64,000 nt of DNA from Saccopteryx bilineata (GCF_036850765.1 NC_089491.1:92722740-92786739), one strand, 5' to 3'. Numbered from the stretch's first letter, positions 23,798 to 35,262 are shown. Notes: generated from the sequence alone by a model not told the origin. A program made the numbers and translations.

Positions 23798-23934
23798 GGG
23801 CTGAATAATTGGTTCAAGCATCTTGCCACAGCGCGGAGGTTGCTGGTTGGATTCCTTGGTTAGGGCACATACAGGGACAGTTAGATGTACCTGTCTCTTT
23901 CTGATCCTTCCTCTAAAAAAAAAAAAAACTACAG
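23798..23934 (+). mobile_element. Short tRNA-derived SINE (decayed)
   Basis: CACAGCGCGGAGGTTGCTGG, the B-box-like GGTTGGATTCCTTGGTTAGGGC, a short CT-rich stretch and a 13-base A tail. It has the order of a type-C SINE head plus tail. Confidence 0.65.
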
Positions 23935-24185
23935 GCAAAGGTGAAAGCTATCATCCACAGGTGGACGTTCTCTCTCTCGCTTTTCTCTTCCTTTCCATCT
24001 CTCTTGGGGGAAACCATTGTCATATTTTAAGGCGTTTTAAATAATTTATTCAGGCCCAGAAAGATTAATCAGAATAATTTCCCTTAAGGTTAAATATCTA
24101 GTGACATTAATTACATTAAATGCCAAATACCTTCACAGCAACAACTAAATCTAATTGTTTGAATCTAGTTGATTGAGTTACTTAG

Positions 24186-24307
24186 CCCAGTGTTTTACAA
24201 CCGCCCGTTTGCTGACCAGTGCTGGTCTGCCAGCGATTTTGTGCTAGTCCATGAAAGCATTAACCACCTTGATTTTTATGATTACCGGCAATTGACAAAC
24301 ACTGTCT
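24186..24307. mobile_element. Probable small hAT-type MITE
   Basis: It begins CCAGTGTTTTACAACCG and ends CAATTGACAAACACTG, giving short imperfect inverted termini (CAGTGTTT and AAACACTG). The inside (CCAGTGCTGGTCTGCCAG) resembles other mammalian hAT MITEs. No clean 8-bp target duplication was identified. Confidence 0.5.
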
Positions 24308-25380
24308 TATCTATCCAACCTGACACATTAAAAAGACCATATCTAATGTTGAGATATTAAATATTCTCTCAGTTATCAAAATTTTGTTAAAATATTCTGA
24401 AGACTTTTTTATAAAGCAAAAATATCTTCAATAAACCAAAATTATTTTTCAGAGAATATGTGAACTTTCCAACAATTTCAAATCTAATGAATTCCTAAAA
24501 TAAGACATCATTAATTACTTGCATTAGATTTAAATGACTTGTGTTATATGACAGGCAATTCCATATTAATTTCTTGGATATATTTTCTTAAAGAACTTCC
24601 AAATTTATTTAAAATTTTATAGATTTATAACCTAAATAATTTAACTAGAGTCAGAAATGTTTTAATTTTTTAATACATATCCAAATTAATTCTAATCTTG
24701 TGTGAAAAAAATTCTATTACAATGTCTGATATTTAAGCTATATTAGGAAGAAAATCTAGATATACTGAAATTTGTAAATCATTCTGTTAACCAAACTGCA
24801 GAAATAAACATAAATTTAAATATTTTGTTGATCTGTGGCATAGTTTTGTAAAGATTTACTGATAGTTAACTCCAATGTAAAAATATTCTTAAAATCAAAA
24901 GTATTCTTGTAAAATATTTAATAAACAAAGAAGTTAATGGTGATATGGTTTATATTTCTCTTTATCACAGTTTATGAGCATTTTAAATTTTTAACTCCCA
25001 AGAAAGGAATACTTTGTGACCAAGCTAAAAAGAGATGGAAATTTATAGTGGATTTACTTAACCTAGAAAGATATAATTTTGAAACTGGTATGTTTTTATT
25101 TAAATTTCAATTTATTCAAAAAATTTATACATTCCTTTCATGAAAGTCTATATAAATTAATGATTTTATGTACTTAGTTCAGTTGCTGGAGAAAATGTTT
25201 GTTTTAAAAACTTGAGTATGTGAGTCATTTTTCCAAATGTAAAATTTATGAAACCTAAATATAGAACCAATATTTCTGATGAATATTTAATGCTCAAATC
25301 AACAAACTCAATTGAAAATTTGAATACAAAATAAATGTAAAATAACTAGTAGCTTTTCTATTGAAAAGATAATATTTGAA
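24308..25380. other. AT-rich DNA, nothing recognised
   Basis: About 1 kb of A/T-rich sequence without gene or repeat signature. Confidence 0.5.
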
Positions 25381-25382
25381 TA

Positions 25383-25965
25383 TAGAGTTGATCCTTGAAC
25401 AACACAATCTGAGATTGTAAGGGCCCACTTATACATTAATTTAAAAAAAATAAAGTTAAACCTCTGTATCCTTTGGTTTTGCATTCATGATTCAACAAAC
25501 CAAATAATTTTTTATCTAGAGTTGGGAATCCACTGGTGCGGAATGCCGACTGTATGCATTGTTCTCCCAGTGGTTTTCAATTTTTTTACACTTGGGGAAT
25601 GGTTAAAAAAGGGAATTGCTAAGGCAAAAATCACCCTGAGCATAAGTGAATTTGACTAAAATCACTGGGGCTGTAATCTTTATATGACATCAGTCTGGTA
25701 ACTCTTTTGAGGCCAGCATAAAATGTCTGGCGGATTGTTCCGTGGACTGACAGTTGTAAAACACTGTTAAAACACAGTTGTAAAGCACTTAATATAAAGG
25801 GACTTGACATACAAAGATTTTGGTATCTGCATGGGTCCTAGAACAAATGCTCCTGAAATATAGAAGAATGACAAGTTTTTGGATAGTCAAAATTATACAT
25901 GGATTTTCAACGTAAGAAGAGTTGATGCCCTTACCCATATTGTTTAGAGTCAACCTTATCGGGTA
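25383..25965. mobile_element. Tigger-like DNA transposon relic, with inner insertion
   Basis: The left end GAGTTGATCCTTGAACAACAC and right end CCCATATTGTTTAGAGTCAACC are imperfect inverted repeats. The interior keeps GATTTTGGTATCTGCATGGG and GTATCCTTTGGTTTTGCATTC, which I associate with pogo-class Tigger MITEs. A second element occupies 25568-25766. No transposase frame remains. Confidence 0.6.
25568..25766. mobile_element. hAT-like MITE nested in the Tigger-like relic
   Basis: It starts CAGTGGTTTTCAATTTTTTTA and ends ACAGTTGTAAAACACTG, inverted over the outer bases. It sits in the middle of the 25383-25965 element. I could not confirm an 8-bp target duplication. Confidence 0.5.
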
Positions 25966-25969
25966 AAAT

Positions 25970-27105
25970 GATACATATTATTCAAATGAAATGAACATGT
26001 TTATCTTAATCATTTTTTAATGTGGCTGCTAGAACTTTTAAAATTATATAAGTTGTTCATATTTGTAATGAGTAACACTCTGTAGTCAGTTGCAATCCAC
26101 AAAGCAATTTAACATCTCTGTATTGGGAAGATGAATCATTATTATGAGTGAAAGACTAAGAGTGCTTCATGAATGTCCTTTACCAATTTTGTTCAACTTT
26201 ATTTCTAAAAATATATAACTTTATTTTAAATGCAAACAGAATGCCTGCACTTACAAAGGCATTGTACTATAACTGTGAAAATATAAAAAATAAAAAAGAC
26301 ATCTCCATGTGAAGAATTTTGTAATTCTATAAAATGAGGTAGAGAATGAAATAAACAACCACACTTAAAGAAAACTAAAAACATGTTTCTTAACTAAATA
26401 AAATACTCTTTGAAAACTAGTTATGTAAAAGAAGTTATGTAAAAAAAATAAACTACTCTTTGAAAACTGACACCACACAGTTTTCTTTTTCTTTATAAAG
26501 TTTAGGTTTTTAAGAGGTTGGTCAACCCTCTCAAGAACACTTGGGGAGCATGGTTATAAAATAAAAAGCTTAAGTAAGTCATCACTGTCTGTATTTTTTA
26601 CTAAAAAGGTACCATTTTGTAAAAGCTGATGCCTTTCTAAAGAAACAAAACACCATTAAGAACAGAATTAAATTCAAAGGCTTACAACTATGAAAAAAAC
26701 ATTGTACTTACAAACACAAAGTTGTACATGTAAGAACACATGAGCTTGTAAAATGAAGATTTAACACAGTGGGGATCAAGTAGAAACACAGTAAGAGTTA
26801 GAACTCCTTTTGTTTGCTTCCAAAAATGTCTGTTTGTGTCAAAATGTCCTTAGTAAGTTCCACAGGGTTTCATTTTTACATATGACCCCAAAGTTTAGAT
26901 ATAACTCTTTGCTTTTAAAAGTTTTACTTCTTTCAGTAAAAGGAACTGCATTATATATGTAAAGATTGTATAAATCCAATAAACTCTCTCTATATATGTA
27001 TACATAAATATATATAAAGTATATAAATACACATATATATGTACACACACATATATAAATATATATATAAAGTATAAATTCAATAATAAAGCATTCTCTC
27101 TAATA
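25970..27105. other. AT-rich DNA, no gene seen
   Basis: Mostly A/T-rich, with a TATG/TATA low-complexity tract around 26996-27070 that creates open frames rich in Tyr and Ile. Nothing else recognised. Confidence 0.5.
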
Positions 27106-27113
27106 CTCTAGAT

Positions 27114-27444
27114 CAGGGGCCCCCAAACTACGGCCCGCGGGCTGCATGCAGCCCCCTGAGGTCATTTATCCGGCCCCCGACGCACTTCTGGAAGGGGCAC
27201 CTCTTTCATTGGTGGTCAGTGAGAGGAGCATAGTTCCCATTGAAATACTGGTCAGTTTGTTGATTTAAATTTACTTGTTCTTTATTTTAAATATTGTATT
27301 TATTTCAGTTTTGTCTTTTTACTTTAAAATAAGATATGTGCAGTGTGCATAGGGATTTGTTCATAGTTTTTTTTATAGTCCAGCCCTCCAACGGTCTGAG
27401 GCACAGTGAACTGGCCTCCTGTGAAAAAAGTTTGGGGACCCCTG
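27114..27444. mobile_element. hAT MITE with exact 8-bp target duplication
   Basis: A 331-bp element with inverted termini CAGGGGCCCCCAAACT and AGTTTGGGGACCCCTG (one mismatch over 16). It is flanked by identical 8-bp repeats CTCTAGAT at 27106-27113 and 27445-27452. The 8-bp duplication and CAGGGG termini place it in the hAT superfamily. It has no transposase frame, so it was moved in trans. The clean ends suggest moderate age. Confidence 0.93.
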
Positions 27445-27452
27445 CTCTAGAT

Positions 27453-28530
27453 AACTTTACTACCCCCTAGATATGACTACTATTTCAGGTCATTTGATAA
27501 TATTACTCTTAGTTTTTCTTTTACTTATTGTATAAAGGTTTTTTTCTATATAGTATAGTTTAGTTTTGAACATTATATTAATTAAATCATACTGTATAAA
27601 TTTAACTTTTGACTCCTTTGCTCAAATTTGTTTGTGAGATTCAGCCAATGTTATTTTATGTAGTTGTTATTTTATTCATTCTTATTATTTATAGTATTTC
27701 ATTATACCATATTATTCATTTTTTTATTGTTGAACATTCAGGTTCATTGATGAATTTCATTGACATTTCTTGCCATTTCAGTGCAAGTATGGTGTTTTCA
27801 AGGTCTTATTCTACCTTTTGTTTTTTCAAGATATCATTAATAATGTTATTTTCAGACCTATGTTTTCTGTCAACTAAGAAATTATTTTACTATGTGGTAG
27901 GTATTAAAGGAAAATGATTGGTTCAAAATAGAATATACCCATTGTCTCACAGCCAGAAGCACATAATTTCTCACTAGAAAAAAAGGAAAAAGCTTACAGT
28001 GCTATAAATCTAGATTAACAAATTTAAAAATCTAAAAGATACAGAGAAAAAGAGACAGAAAAATTTGATATTGTTCAATTTTTATAATATCTTGGATTTG
28101 ATCCATGAAACTATGGCAATCTAAAACAAGAAGAAAATTCATGTTCCTATAATTACTATTCCTCTTATGTAGAGAACAAGTGACTGCATCCATGAGCTAA
28201 TGGAATGTGTTATGCTTATACTTATGCAAAGCTGATCTGTGAAATGACTGAAGTAATATTTATCTCTCTTCCTTTGCATACACAATGCTCACCTACTCTA
28301 GGTTTTATTCCATTAAATATACACTATAGGAGAGTATTAATTTGCAAAGAAATTATCAAATTGCTTAGAATTGCTTAATCCTTTCCACAGTTATTATAAA
28401 ATGTTTAAATGAGAAATGTATTTTCATTCATGGGAATGCTACTGGCTCTTTCCTGAAGAAATACAAAACCTATCAAGAAAATGAAAATCTTATAGGAAAA
28501 CCAGCCACTGAAATATTAGATGATGGAGGA
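27453..28530. other. AT-rich DNA, no gene seen
   Basis: A 102-codon frame at 27609-27917 is Phe/Ile/Leu-rich with no motif. I see no exon or repeat family here. Confidence 0.45.
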
Positions 28531-28534
28531 TTTA

Positions 28535-28970
28535 TTTCAAGAATGAGTATAATAACTGAGGACATTATTCAAAGTGAAATTAGAGATAAAAGAATACTGT
28601 AAATACTGTGAATTTTCACTCATATTGGAATTTGAAAAACTAGATTCATAGAAACAGAGTAGAACAGTGGTTACCAGAGGTTAGGAAGTTGGGAAAATGA
28701 GACAATTTCAGTTGAAACATATAAACTTCCAGATATAAAATAAATACATTCTGAATATCTAATGCACAGCATAGTGATTGTAATTAATTATACTGTTATA
28801 AATTTGAAAGTTGTTTAGAGAAAACTTAAATGTTAAAACTACAAAAAATTATAATTATGTGAGGTGAAGGCTATGTAAACTAATATCATTGTGGTAATTA
28901 TTTCACTATATATATGCATATAAAATCATTATATAGTACATTTTAAGCTTACATACATTATATAAATAAA
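28535..28970 (+). mobile_element. Old L1 3' end (sense)
   Basis: AACTGAGGACATTATTCAAAGTG, ACAGTGGTTACCAGAGGTTAGG and the following text run in the order of an old L1 ORF2 terminus plus 3' UTR. It ends in AT-rich DNA. Confidence 0.7.
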
Positions 28971-29049
28971 GCTGAGTAAAAAACCCACCCCAACATAACA
29001 AAACCCCCCAAAAGACTTGACTCAACACTACCCCCTTCTGACATAGAAA

Positions 29050-29428
29050 CCCAAAACATAGGTACAAAACTTATGAACCTTGGTCTTAGAAGGGATTTTA
29101 TGAATTTATCCCCAAAAGCAAGGGAAGTAAAGGCAAAAATAAATAAATAAGATAATATCAAACTATAAAAGCTTCTTCACAGTAAAAGAAACTACCAACA
29201 AAACAAAAAGGAAACCAACTGAATGGCAGATGATATTTGCAAACAGCAGCTCTGAAAAAAGGTTAATATCCAGAATACATATAAAGAACTCATACAACTA
29301 AACACCAAACAAGCAGTTCAATTACAAAATAGGCAGAGGACCTGAACAGACACTTCTCCTAAGAAGACATACAGGTAGCCAACAATATATGAAAAGACAT
29401 TTGCCTTCACTAGCTATAAGGGAAAAGA
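29050..29428 (+). mobile_element. Old L1 ORF2 fragment (sense)
   Basis: AAAGCAAGGGAAGTAAAGGC, TTGCAAACAGCAGCTCTG, CCTGAACAGACACTTCTCC and GGTAGCCAACAATATATG correspond to 46699-46980 of the younger L1. It lacks both upstream and downstream parts. A C-rich low-complexity stretch (28980-29040) precedes it. Confidence 0.85.
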
Positions 29429-29439
29429 GAAAAAGTGAA

Positions 29440-30914
29440 TCCTGATAAAAACCATTGTAACTCCAGGGTCACTGTGTGCAGGCCAGATTGTACCTTCTGA
29501 AGATAGAAATCAAAAGCTTCAAAATGCAGGAGCTATAGATTTCCACTCAATTCACTAACAAATAAGCAAACAAACAAACAAAAACACAAAAAAAATAGTG
29601 GAGTGTGAATTTCAGTATTTAGCGTTGCCACAATATATTATTTTAAGTTTGCAGTTTTCAGCATAAAAATATGAGACATTGAAAGGGACAAGAAAGTGTG
29701 ATCCATATAAGAGAAAAAGAAAAACAGAAGCAGAAGCTGCCTGTGACAAAGTCATTATGCTCTATTTAATAGGCAGTTCAAATCAGCTATTAGAAATATG
29801 TTATAAGAACTATATAAAACCATGCTTAAAGAAGAAAGGTACCATGACAATATTTCATAACATAAAAACTATGAAATAAAGAGACAGACTTTATTTGAAA
29901 AATGGAAATTGGAGGTTGAAAAGTACAGTAAATAAACTTTTTAAAAATAGAAAAATCAATAGTAGGTTTAAATTGGCATAAGAATAAGTAAATTTGATGA
30001 TAGATCAATAGATTGTATCTAATCCAAAGAGAGAGAGAAAAGAATAAGGAAAAATAAATAGTACCCCAGAGGAATGTGAGACCATTTAATTAGCCAATAT
30101 AACTGTAATTGAAATATTAAAATGTGAGGAGAGAATGGTGCAGAAAAAAAATGCTGAAATAATGACTGAAAACCTTCAAGATTTGATAAAAAATATTATT
30201 CTACCAGTCAAAAACATTCCAAAAAACCCCAAGAGATACATATGTAGGAATACCACAGAAAACACTGAAAGCCTAATCCAAAGTGAAAATTGTGACAGCA
30301 GCTGGAGGAAAACAGCTCTTCTTATGGAAGACAACTTCGATAAGATTAACAGCTGACTTTCTTCAGAGACAATAAAAGTGGGAAGATTCTAGAGTGACAT
30401 ATTATGTGTTGCAAATATCTAAAACTTGTCATTTATAAAGTATATGCAACAAAAGTTTAATTTTCTAAAATGAAAAAAAGTAAAATCATACCCACGTAAA
30501 CAAAAATTGGTAAAATTTTTGCTAGTAGATTCACCTGATAAAAATCTTAACAGCAATTCTTTTAGGTAAAGGCATATGTCCTCAAAAAGTAATGCAAAAT
30601 AATATTTAAAAATAAAAAAATAAGATTGTTAGAAACAATAATTATGAAAGGCAGTATACTATTTTCCTTATTTTCTGAAGTGATTTAAAAAGTGATTGTC
30701 TGAAATTATATACACACACATATTGCTATGCCTCTAACACATAGAAATATAATATATTTGATTAATAATATCAAAGGGTATGTGTAAGGCCAAAGTTATC
30801 TTAGAATGAGTAAAAAGTATGCCACAGATAATTTAAATCAACAAGAATAAATAAGGATGACTAGTAAACAAAGTTTACTAGTACTTATTCTCTATTCTCT
30901 TTTGGTCTCTCGGC
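29440..30914 (+). pseudogene. Ancient L1: 5' region and decayed ORF1
   Basis: First part of an old sense L1 that continues to about 36480. AGCTATTAGAAATATGTTATAAG, CCATGCTTAAAGAAGAAAGG and GGTTGAAAAGTACAGTAAAT follow the order of the start of L1 ORF1. Further on, GACTTTCTTCAGAGACAATAAAAG and TTCACCTGATAAAAATCTTAAC follow its C-terminal part. All frames are broken. The 5' border is uncertain, and the match is by eye against remembered L1M-type order. Confidence 0.6.
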
Positions 30915-31298
30915 TTTTTTTTTTTTTTTTGTATTTTTCCAATTTGAGAAGCGGGTGGGGGGGTGAGGCAAACAGACAGACTCCCACATGCGCCAGACCA
31001 GGATCCACCCAGCATGCCCACCAGGGGTTGATACTCGGGCCCATCTGGGGTGTTGCTCCACTGCAATTGTAGCCATTCTAGTGCCTGAGGCAGAGGCTAT
31101 GGAGCCATCCTCTGAGCCTGGGCCAACTTTGCTCCAATGGAGCCTTGGCTGTGGAGGGGAAGAGACAAATAGAGAGAAAGACAAGGGAGAAGGGTAGAGA
31201 AGCAGATGGGTGCTTCTCCTGTGTGTCCTGGCCAGGATTCAAACCCAGGACTTCCGCATGCCAGGCAGATGCTCTACCACTGAGCCAACCAGCCAGGA
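30915..31298 (-). mobile_element. Long tRNA-derived SINE
   Basis: Antisense copy beginning with an 18-base T run and ending GAGCCAACCAGCCAGGAA. The tail block has been altered to CCAATTTGAGAAGCGGGTGG. The B-box region CCAGGATTCAAACCCAGG is decayed. It is inserted in the ancient L1. Confidence 0.9.
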
Positions 31299-31311
31299 AT
31301 TTTGGCTTCTT

Positions 31312-31494
31312 TAAACGACTTTATTTATTGATTTGAGAGTGAGAGAGAGAAAGGAGTGGGGAGGGAATCAGGAAGCATCAACTTGTAGTACTTGTTTCTT
31401 CTATATGCCTTCACCCAGCAAGCCCAGGATTTCTAAACTGCAACCCTAGCATTCCAGGTCAACACTACCTCTACTGTACCACTGCAATCAGGTT
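31312..31494 (-). mobile_element. Type-C SINE (old)
   Basis: TTTATTTATTGATTTGAGAG, a GA-rich run, GCCTTCACCCAGCAAGCCC and a decayed head CTGTACCACTGCAATCAGG. It is separated by 13 bp from the preceding SINE. Confidence 0.8.
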
Positions 31495-32007
31495 ATTCTC
31501 TCAGGTTTTAAGATGATACAATATTATAAAAACTAATATAAAAATTATGTTGGCATTTGTGATATATATATATATATATAGGTATGTGTTACTGTGACAT
31601 TACAATAAGGGGGGAGGCAAAGAGTTATATAGGAATAACATTTCTACATCTCACTGGTATTAAGTTAGTATAAATCTGAGATCAATCATAAATAAGATGA
31701 ATATAGTAAGCCATAGAGCAACCACAAAGAAAATAGCTTTAAAATATAGTGAGAAACCACTCAACAAATTCAAATGCTACACTAAAAAAAATCCACTTAA
31801 AAGAAAGGAGTAAAAAAAGAACAGAGAGGAGAAAATCATGAGACATATGGAAAGAAAAACAAAAATGGCAGACAAATTTAAATTAAATGGGATAATTGAA
31901 TGTAAATGTTTACAATCAAAATGTAGAGTTTGTCAGGATTAAAAACAAGACATAAATTTATGCTATCTATTGAAGATACACTTTAAATATAATACTAAAA
32001 TTTTGTG
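31495..32007 (+). pseudogene. Ancient L1: start of ORF2 (endonuclease region)
   Basis: ATTGAATGTAAATGTTTACAATC, GGATTAAAAACAAGACATAAATT and TTGAAGATACACTTTAAATAT correspond to the conserved N-terminal endonuclease start of L1 ORF2, with stops inside. The reading continues at 34118 once the 32023-34102 insertion is removed. A TA run lies at 31562-31580. Confidence 0.65.
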
Positions 32008-32022
32008 GAAAATAAAGACTAG
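32008..32022. repeat. Target duplication, left copy (5'-inverted L1)
   Basis: GAAAATAAAGACTAG, matched by GAAAATAAAGAATAG at 34103-34117 (14 of 15 bases). Removing everything between them, plus one copy, restores the ancient L1 reading. Confidence 0.8.
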
Positions 32023-32275
32023 GTAATTTTTGTTCTATTTTCTTAAAAAATGACACTGGGATTTTAATAGGGGTTCCATTAAATTTTGATATTGCTTTGG
32101 GTGATATGGGCATTTTAACTACATTGAATCTTTAAATTCATGAACATGAAATATTTTTCTACTTCATTGAATCTTTTTCAATTTCATTCAATAATATTTT
32201 GTACAATATTTTTCAGTATATACATCTTTCACATCCTTTTTTAAGTTTATTTGAGGTATTTGTTGTTGTTGTTGT
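32023..32275 (-). mobile_element. 5'-inverted L1, inverted part (left of the solo LTR)
   Basis: TTTTAATAGGGGTTCCATTAA, TTGCTTTGGGTGATATGGGCA and TTTTAACTACATTGAATC are antisense L1 ORF2, matching the [13 protein letters not shown] region seen in the other copies. Its left end in L1 order is just upstream of where the sense part starts at about 32697. That is the arrangement left by twin priming. The inverted part resumes at 32652 after the LTR. Confidence 0.85.
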
Positions 32276-32651
32276 TGTAAGGTCGGTGGATAGAGGGATG
32301 GTCACGTGGGTAACTCAGACCCGCCCACTTTGGCTAGGACTGCCCACAATCAAGCCCGCCAAAGGAAGCTTCCCAGGAACCATTTGGAAAGAAGCGATCG
32401 TCTGCCAGCCAGTGAAATTTTACCACGTCATAGTAGCTCCACTTCCCTAGAGGGACCCTTTAAATATCTCCCACGTGGTTTAATCCGTGCAACTTCCCTG
32501 ACCTCCATCTCTCCTCCATCTTCCTTTCCTCGGGGCCAGGGAACCTTGCCGGGCGGGATATGCGCTCTGTACCCAATAAAGCCGTTTATTATTCCACATT
32601 TTGCGGCTCCGGCCCTCTTCCTTCCTTTTCGGCGGGGAAAAATACCTTACA
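32276..32651 (+). mobile_element. Solo LTR of an endogenous retrovirus
   Basis: A 376-bp GC-richer block beginning TGTAAGGT and ending ACCTTACA, an 8-bp inverted terminus of TG...CA type. It has a TTTAAATA box near 32459 and a CCCAATAAAG poly(A) signal at 32573-32582. Flanks GTTGT (32271-32275) and GTTGC (32652-32656) could be a 5-bp target duplication with one change. No internal retroviral sequence adjoins it, so the provirus was lost by LTR recombination. The 157-codon frame over it is not a gene. Confidence 0.85.
32575..32580 (+). promoter_or_regulatory. Poly(A) signal of the solo LTR
   Basis: AATAAA, about 71 bp before the LTR end and about 110 bp after a TTTAAATA box. The order is that expected for U3-R-U5. 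Confidence 0.7.
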
Positions 32652-32696
32652 GTTGCCATTATAAAAATATTTTTTTTAGTTTATTTTCTAAAGGTT
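32652..32696 (-). mobile_element. 5'-inverted L1, remainder of inverted part
   Basis: TTGCCATTATAAAAATATTT continues the antisense L1 text after the LTR. Its junction with the sense part lies near 32697. Confidence 0.6.
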
Positions 32697-34102
32697 TGCA
32701 TGGAACCATAAAAAAACCCCCAAATAGTCAAAACAATTCTGAGAAAAAAGAAAGGAGCCAAAGGCATCACACTACCTAACTTCAAATTATGCTACAGAGC
32801 CAAGATAATCAAGACACCATGGCAGTGGAAGAAAAAGAGACATATAGACCAATAGAACAGAATCAAGAACCCAGAAATAAAACCACATATATATGACAAA
32901 TATAAATATTATTTAACAATGGAGCCAAAAACACACGATCAAGAATAAAAAGCCTTTTAAGGAAATGGTGCTTAGAAAATTGAAAAGCCACATGAATTTG
33001 ATCACAAAAGCAAAGGAAGTAAAAGAAATAATACATAAATGGAACTATATCAAACTAAAAAGCTCTGTACAGCAAAGAAAGCTGACAACAAAAAAAAAAA
33101 AGCAGTCAATCAAATGGAAGATAAAGTTTATAAACAACAGCTTCTATACGAGGTTAATAACCAAAATATATAAAGAACTCACAAAGCTTAGCAACCAGCA
33201 AACAAACAATCCAATTAAAAAATGGGGAAAGGACCTGAACAGACACTTCTCCCAAGAAAACATACAAATGGCCAACAGAAATATGAAGAGATGATTATTT
33301 TGCTAGCAATTAGAGAAATGCAAATCAAAACTACAATAAGATATGACCTCACTCCTGTTAGATTGAATGTTATCAACATGACAGGTAATAACTGTTGGAG
33401 AGGTTGAGGGGAAAAAGGAAGCCTTATTCATTGCTGGTGGGAATGTAAACTGGTACAACCATTATGGGAGACAGTTCCTCAAGATATTAAGAATAGAGTT
33501 ACCATATAACCCAGCAATTCATCTACTGGATAGCTACCCAAAAACCTTGAAAGCATTGGTATGCAAAGACACATGCTCTCTCCTGTTCATTACAACATTA
33601 TTCACGGTAGCTAAGACATGGGATCAACCAAAATCACACTTGATAGAGGACTGGATAAAGAAAGAAGATCTGGTCCTTATATATTGTACAATGAAATACT
33701 GCTCAGCCATAAAAAATGATGAAATAGTATCATTTACAAGAACATGAATGGACCTTGAGAACATAATACTGAGTGAAATAAGTAAATCAGAGAAAAGCTA
33801 AGAACTATATGGTTTCACATATAGGTGGAATATATAACTGAGACTCATAGTTAACTGAGACTCATAGATAAAAGTGAGGTGGTTACCAGAGGAGGAGGTA
33901 GTGGAGGAGGGTGGTGGGAGGAAGAGGAGTAATGAGGGACACATATACAGTGACGGAAAAAGATATGACTTTGGGTGATGGGTACACAACATAATTAACA
34001 GTTTGAATACTATAGAAATGTCTACCTGAAAGCTATATATTCTTATTGATCAATGACACCTCATCAAATTTAGTTTTCTAAATATATTTTAAGTAGTAAA
34101 AA
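32697..34102 (+). mobile_element. 5'-inverted L1, sense 3' part with ORF2 end and 3' UTR
   Basis: GGCATCACACTACCTAACTTC, TCAAAACTACAATAAGATATG, AACTGTTGGAGAGGTTGAGGG and ACTGGATAAAGAAAG give the C-terminal part of ORF2 in broken frames (for example the WNYIKLKSS and [14 protein letters not shown] regions). The 3' UTR ends near TATTCTTATTGATCAATGACACC and an A-rich tail. It belongs to the same 3'-end lineage as the L1 at 44.4 kb. The target duplication follows at 34103-34117. Confidence 0.9.
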
Positions 34103-34117
34103 GAAAATAAAGAATAG

Positions 34118-34744
34118 AAAAGATATAGCATGTAGACAGCCAACATAAGAAAGTTCAAGTGTTGTAGCAATGTCAGACAAAATGATTTTATAACCACACA
34201 TTTTTAGATGTACTGGAAGGCATTTTTAAATGATAAGATAGTCTATAATAAGGACTCAGCTCTATAAACATGTTTTCCTAACAACAGAGATTCAAAATGT
34301 ACAAAGTAAAAACTGATAGTACCAAAGGAGAAATATGCAATTCAATCATATTGTTGGAGTTTTTGATACTTTTTAAATAATGGATAAAACAATCAGTCAG
34401 AAGATCAAAATTGAAATAGAAAAAAAAAACATTATAAAACTAGACCTAACAAAGCATTCCACCTGATGACAGCAGAATACACATTTTCTCAAGTGCACGG
34501 GGAACATTCTATAGATTAGACCATAGTCTAGACAGTAAAACAATCTTCAAAAATTTGAAAGTATTAAAATCATGAAAGTGTGTTCTCTGACATTATTAAG
34601 TGAAATTAGAAATCAATAACAAAGAGATTTGGTAATTCACAAATATGTAGAAAGTAACATTTATCTAAATAATGGGTTAAAAAAGAAATCATAAAAAAAT
34701 TTTAAAAGCTTTGAGAAAAACAAAAATTAAAATATACCCAAACA
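34118..34744 (+). pseudogene. Ancient L1: ORF2 endonuclease to reverse transcriptase linker
   Basis: GCAATGTCAGACAAAATGATT, AGTACCAAAGGAGAAATATGC, TTTTCTCAAGTGCACGGGG and TGAAATTAGAAATCAATAAC continue the L1 started at 29440. Decayed by stops and indels, and interrupted next by the SINE at 34745. Confidence 0.75.
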
Positions 34745-35138
34745 GGCCCTGGCCAGTTGGCTCAGTGGTAGAGCGTCGGCCTGGCGTGCAGAAGTCCCAG
34801 GTTCGATTCCCGGCCAGGGAATCGCCCACAGGAGAAGTGCCCATCTGCTTCTCCACCCCTCCCCCTCTCCTTCCTCTCTGTCTCTCTTCCCCTCCCACAG
34901 CGAGGCTCCATTGGAGCAAAGATGGCCCGGGCGCTGGGGATGACTCCGTGGCCTCTGCCCCAGGCGCTGGAGTCGCTCTGGTCGAGACAGGATGACGCCC
35001 CGGAGGGGCAGAGCATCGCCCCCTGGTGGACAGAGCATCGCCCCCTGGTGGGCGTGCCGGGGGGGGGGGAGGGGTCCCAGTCTGGCGCATGCGGGAGTCT
35101 GTCTGACTATCTCTCCCCGTTTCCAGCTTCAGAAAAAT

Positions 35139-35140
<2 letters not shown>
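34745..35140 (+). mobile_element. Long tRNA-derived SINE with intact head
   Basis: GGCCCTGGCCAGTTGGCTCAG (A box), GGTTCGATTCCCGGCCAGG (B box), GCAAAGATGGCCCGGGCGC and ending GCTTCAGAAAAATAC. ACCCAAACA at 34736-34744 and 35343-35351 is the target duplication. The second copy lies beyond the tail repeats, so all of 34745-35342 was born from one SINE insertion. A G run near 35060 replaces the usual GGTGGATCC block. Confidence 0.95.
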
Positions 35141-35192
<52 letters not shown>

Positions 35193-35262
35193 GAGGGGTC
35201 CCGGTCTGGCGCATGCGGGAGTCTGTCTGACTATCTCTCCCCGTTTCCAGCTTCAGAAAAAT

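Noticed and set aside
32306..32779. 157-codon open frame
   Set aside because: It falls within the solo LTR and continues into L1 text; it has no domain and no gene context.
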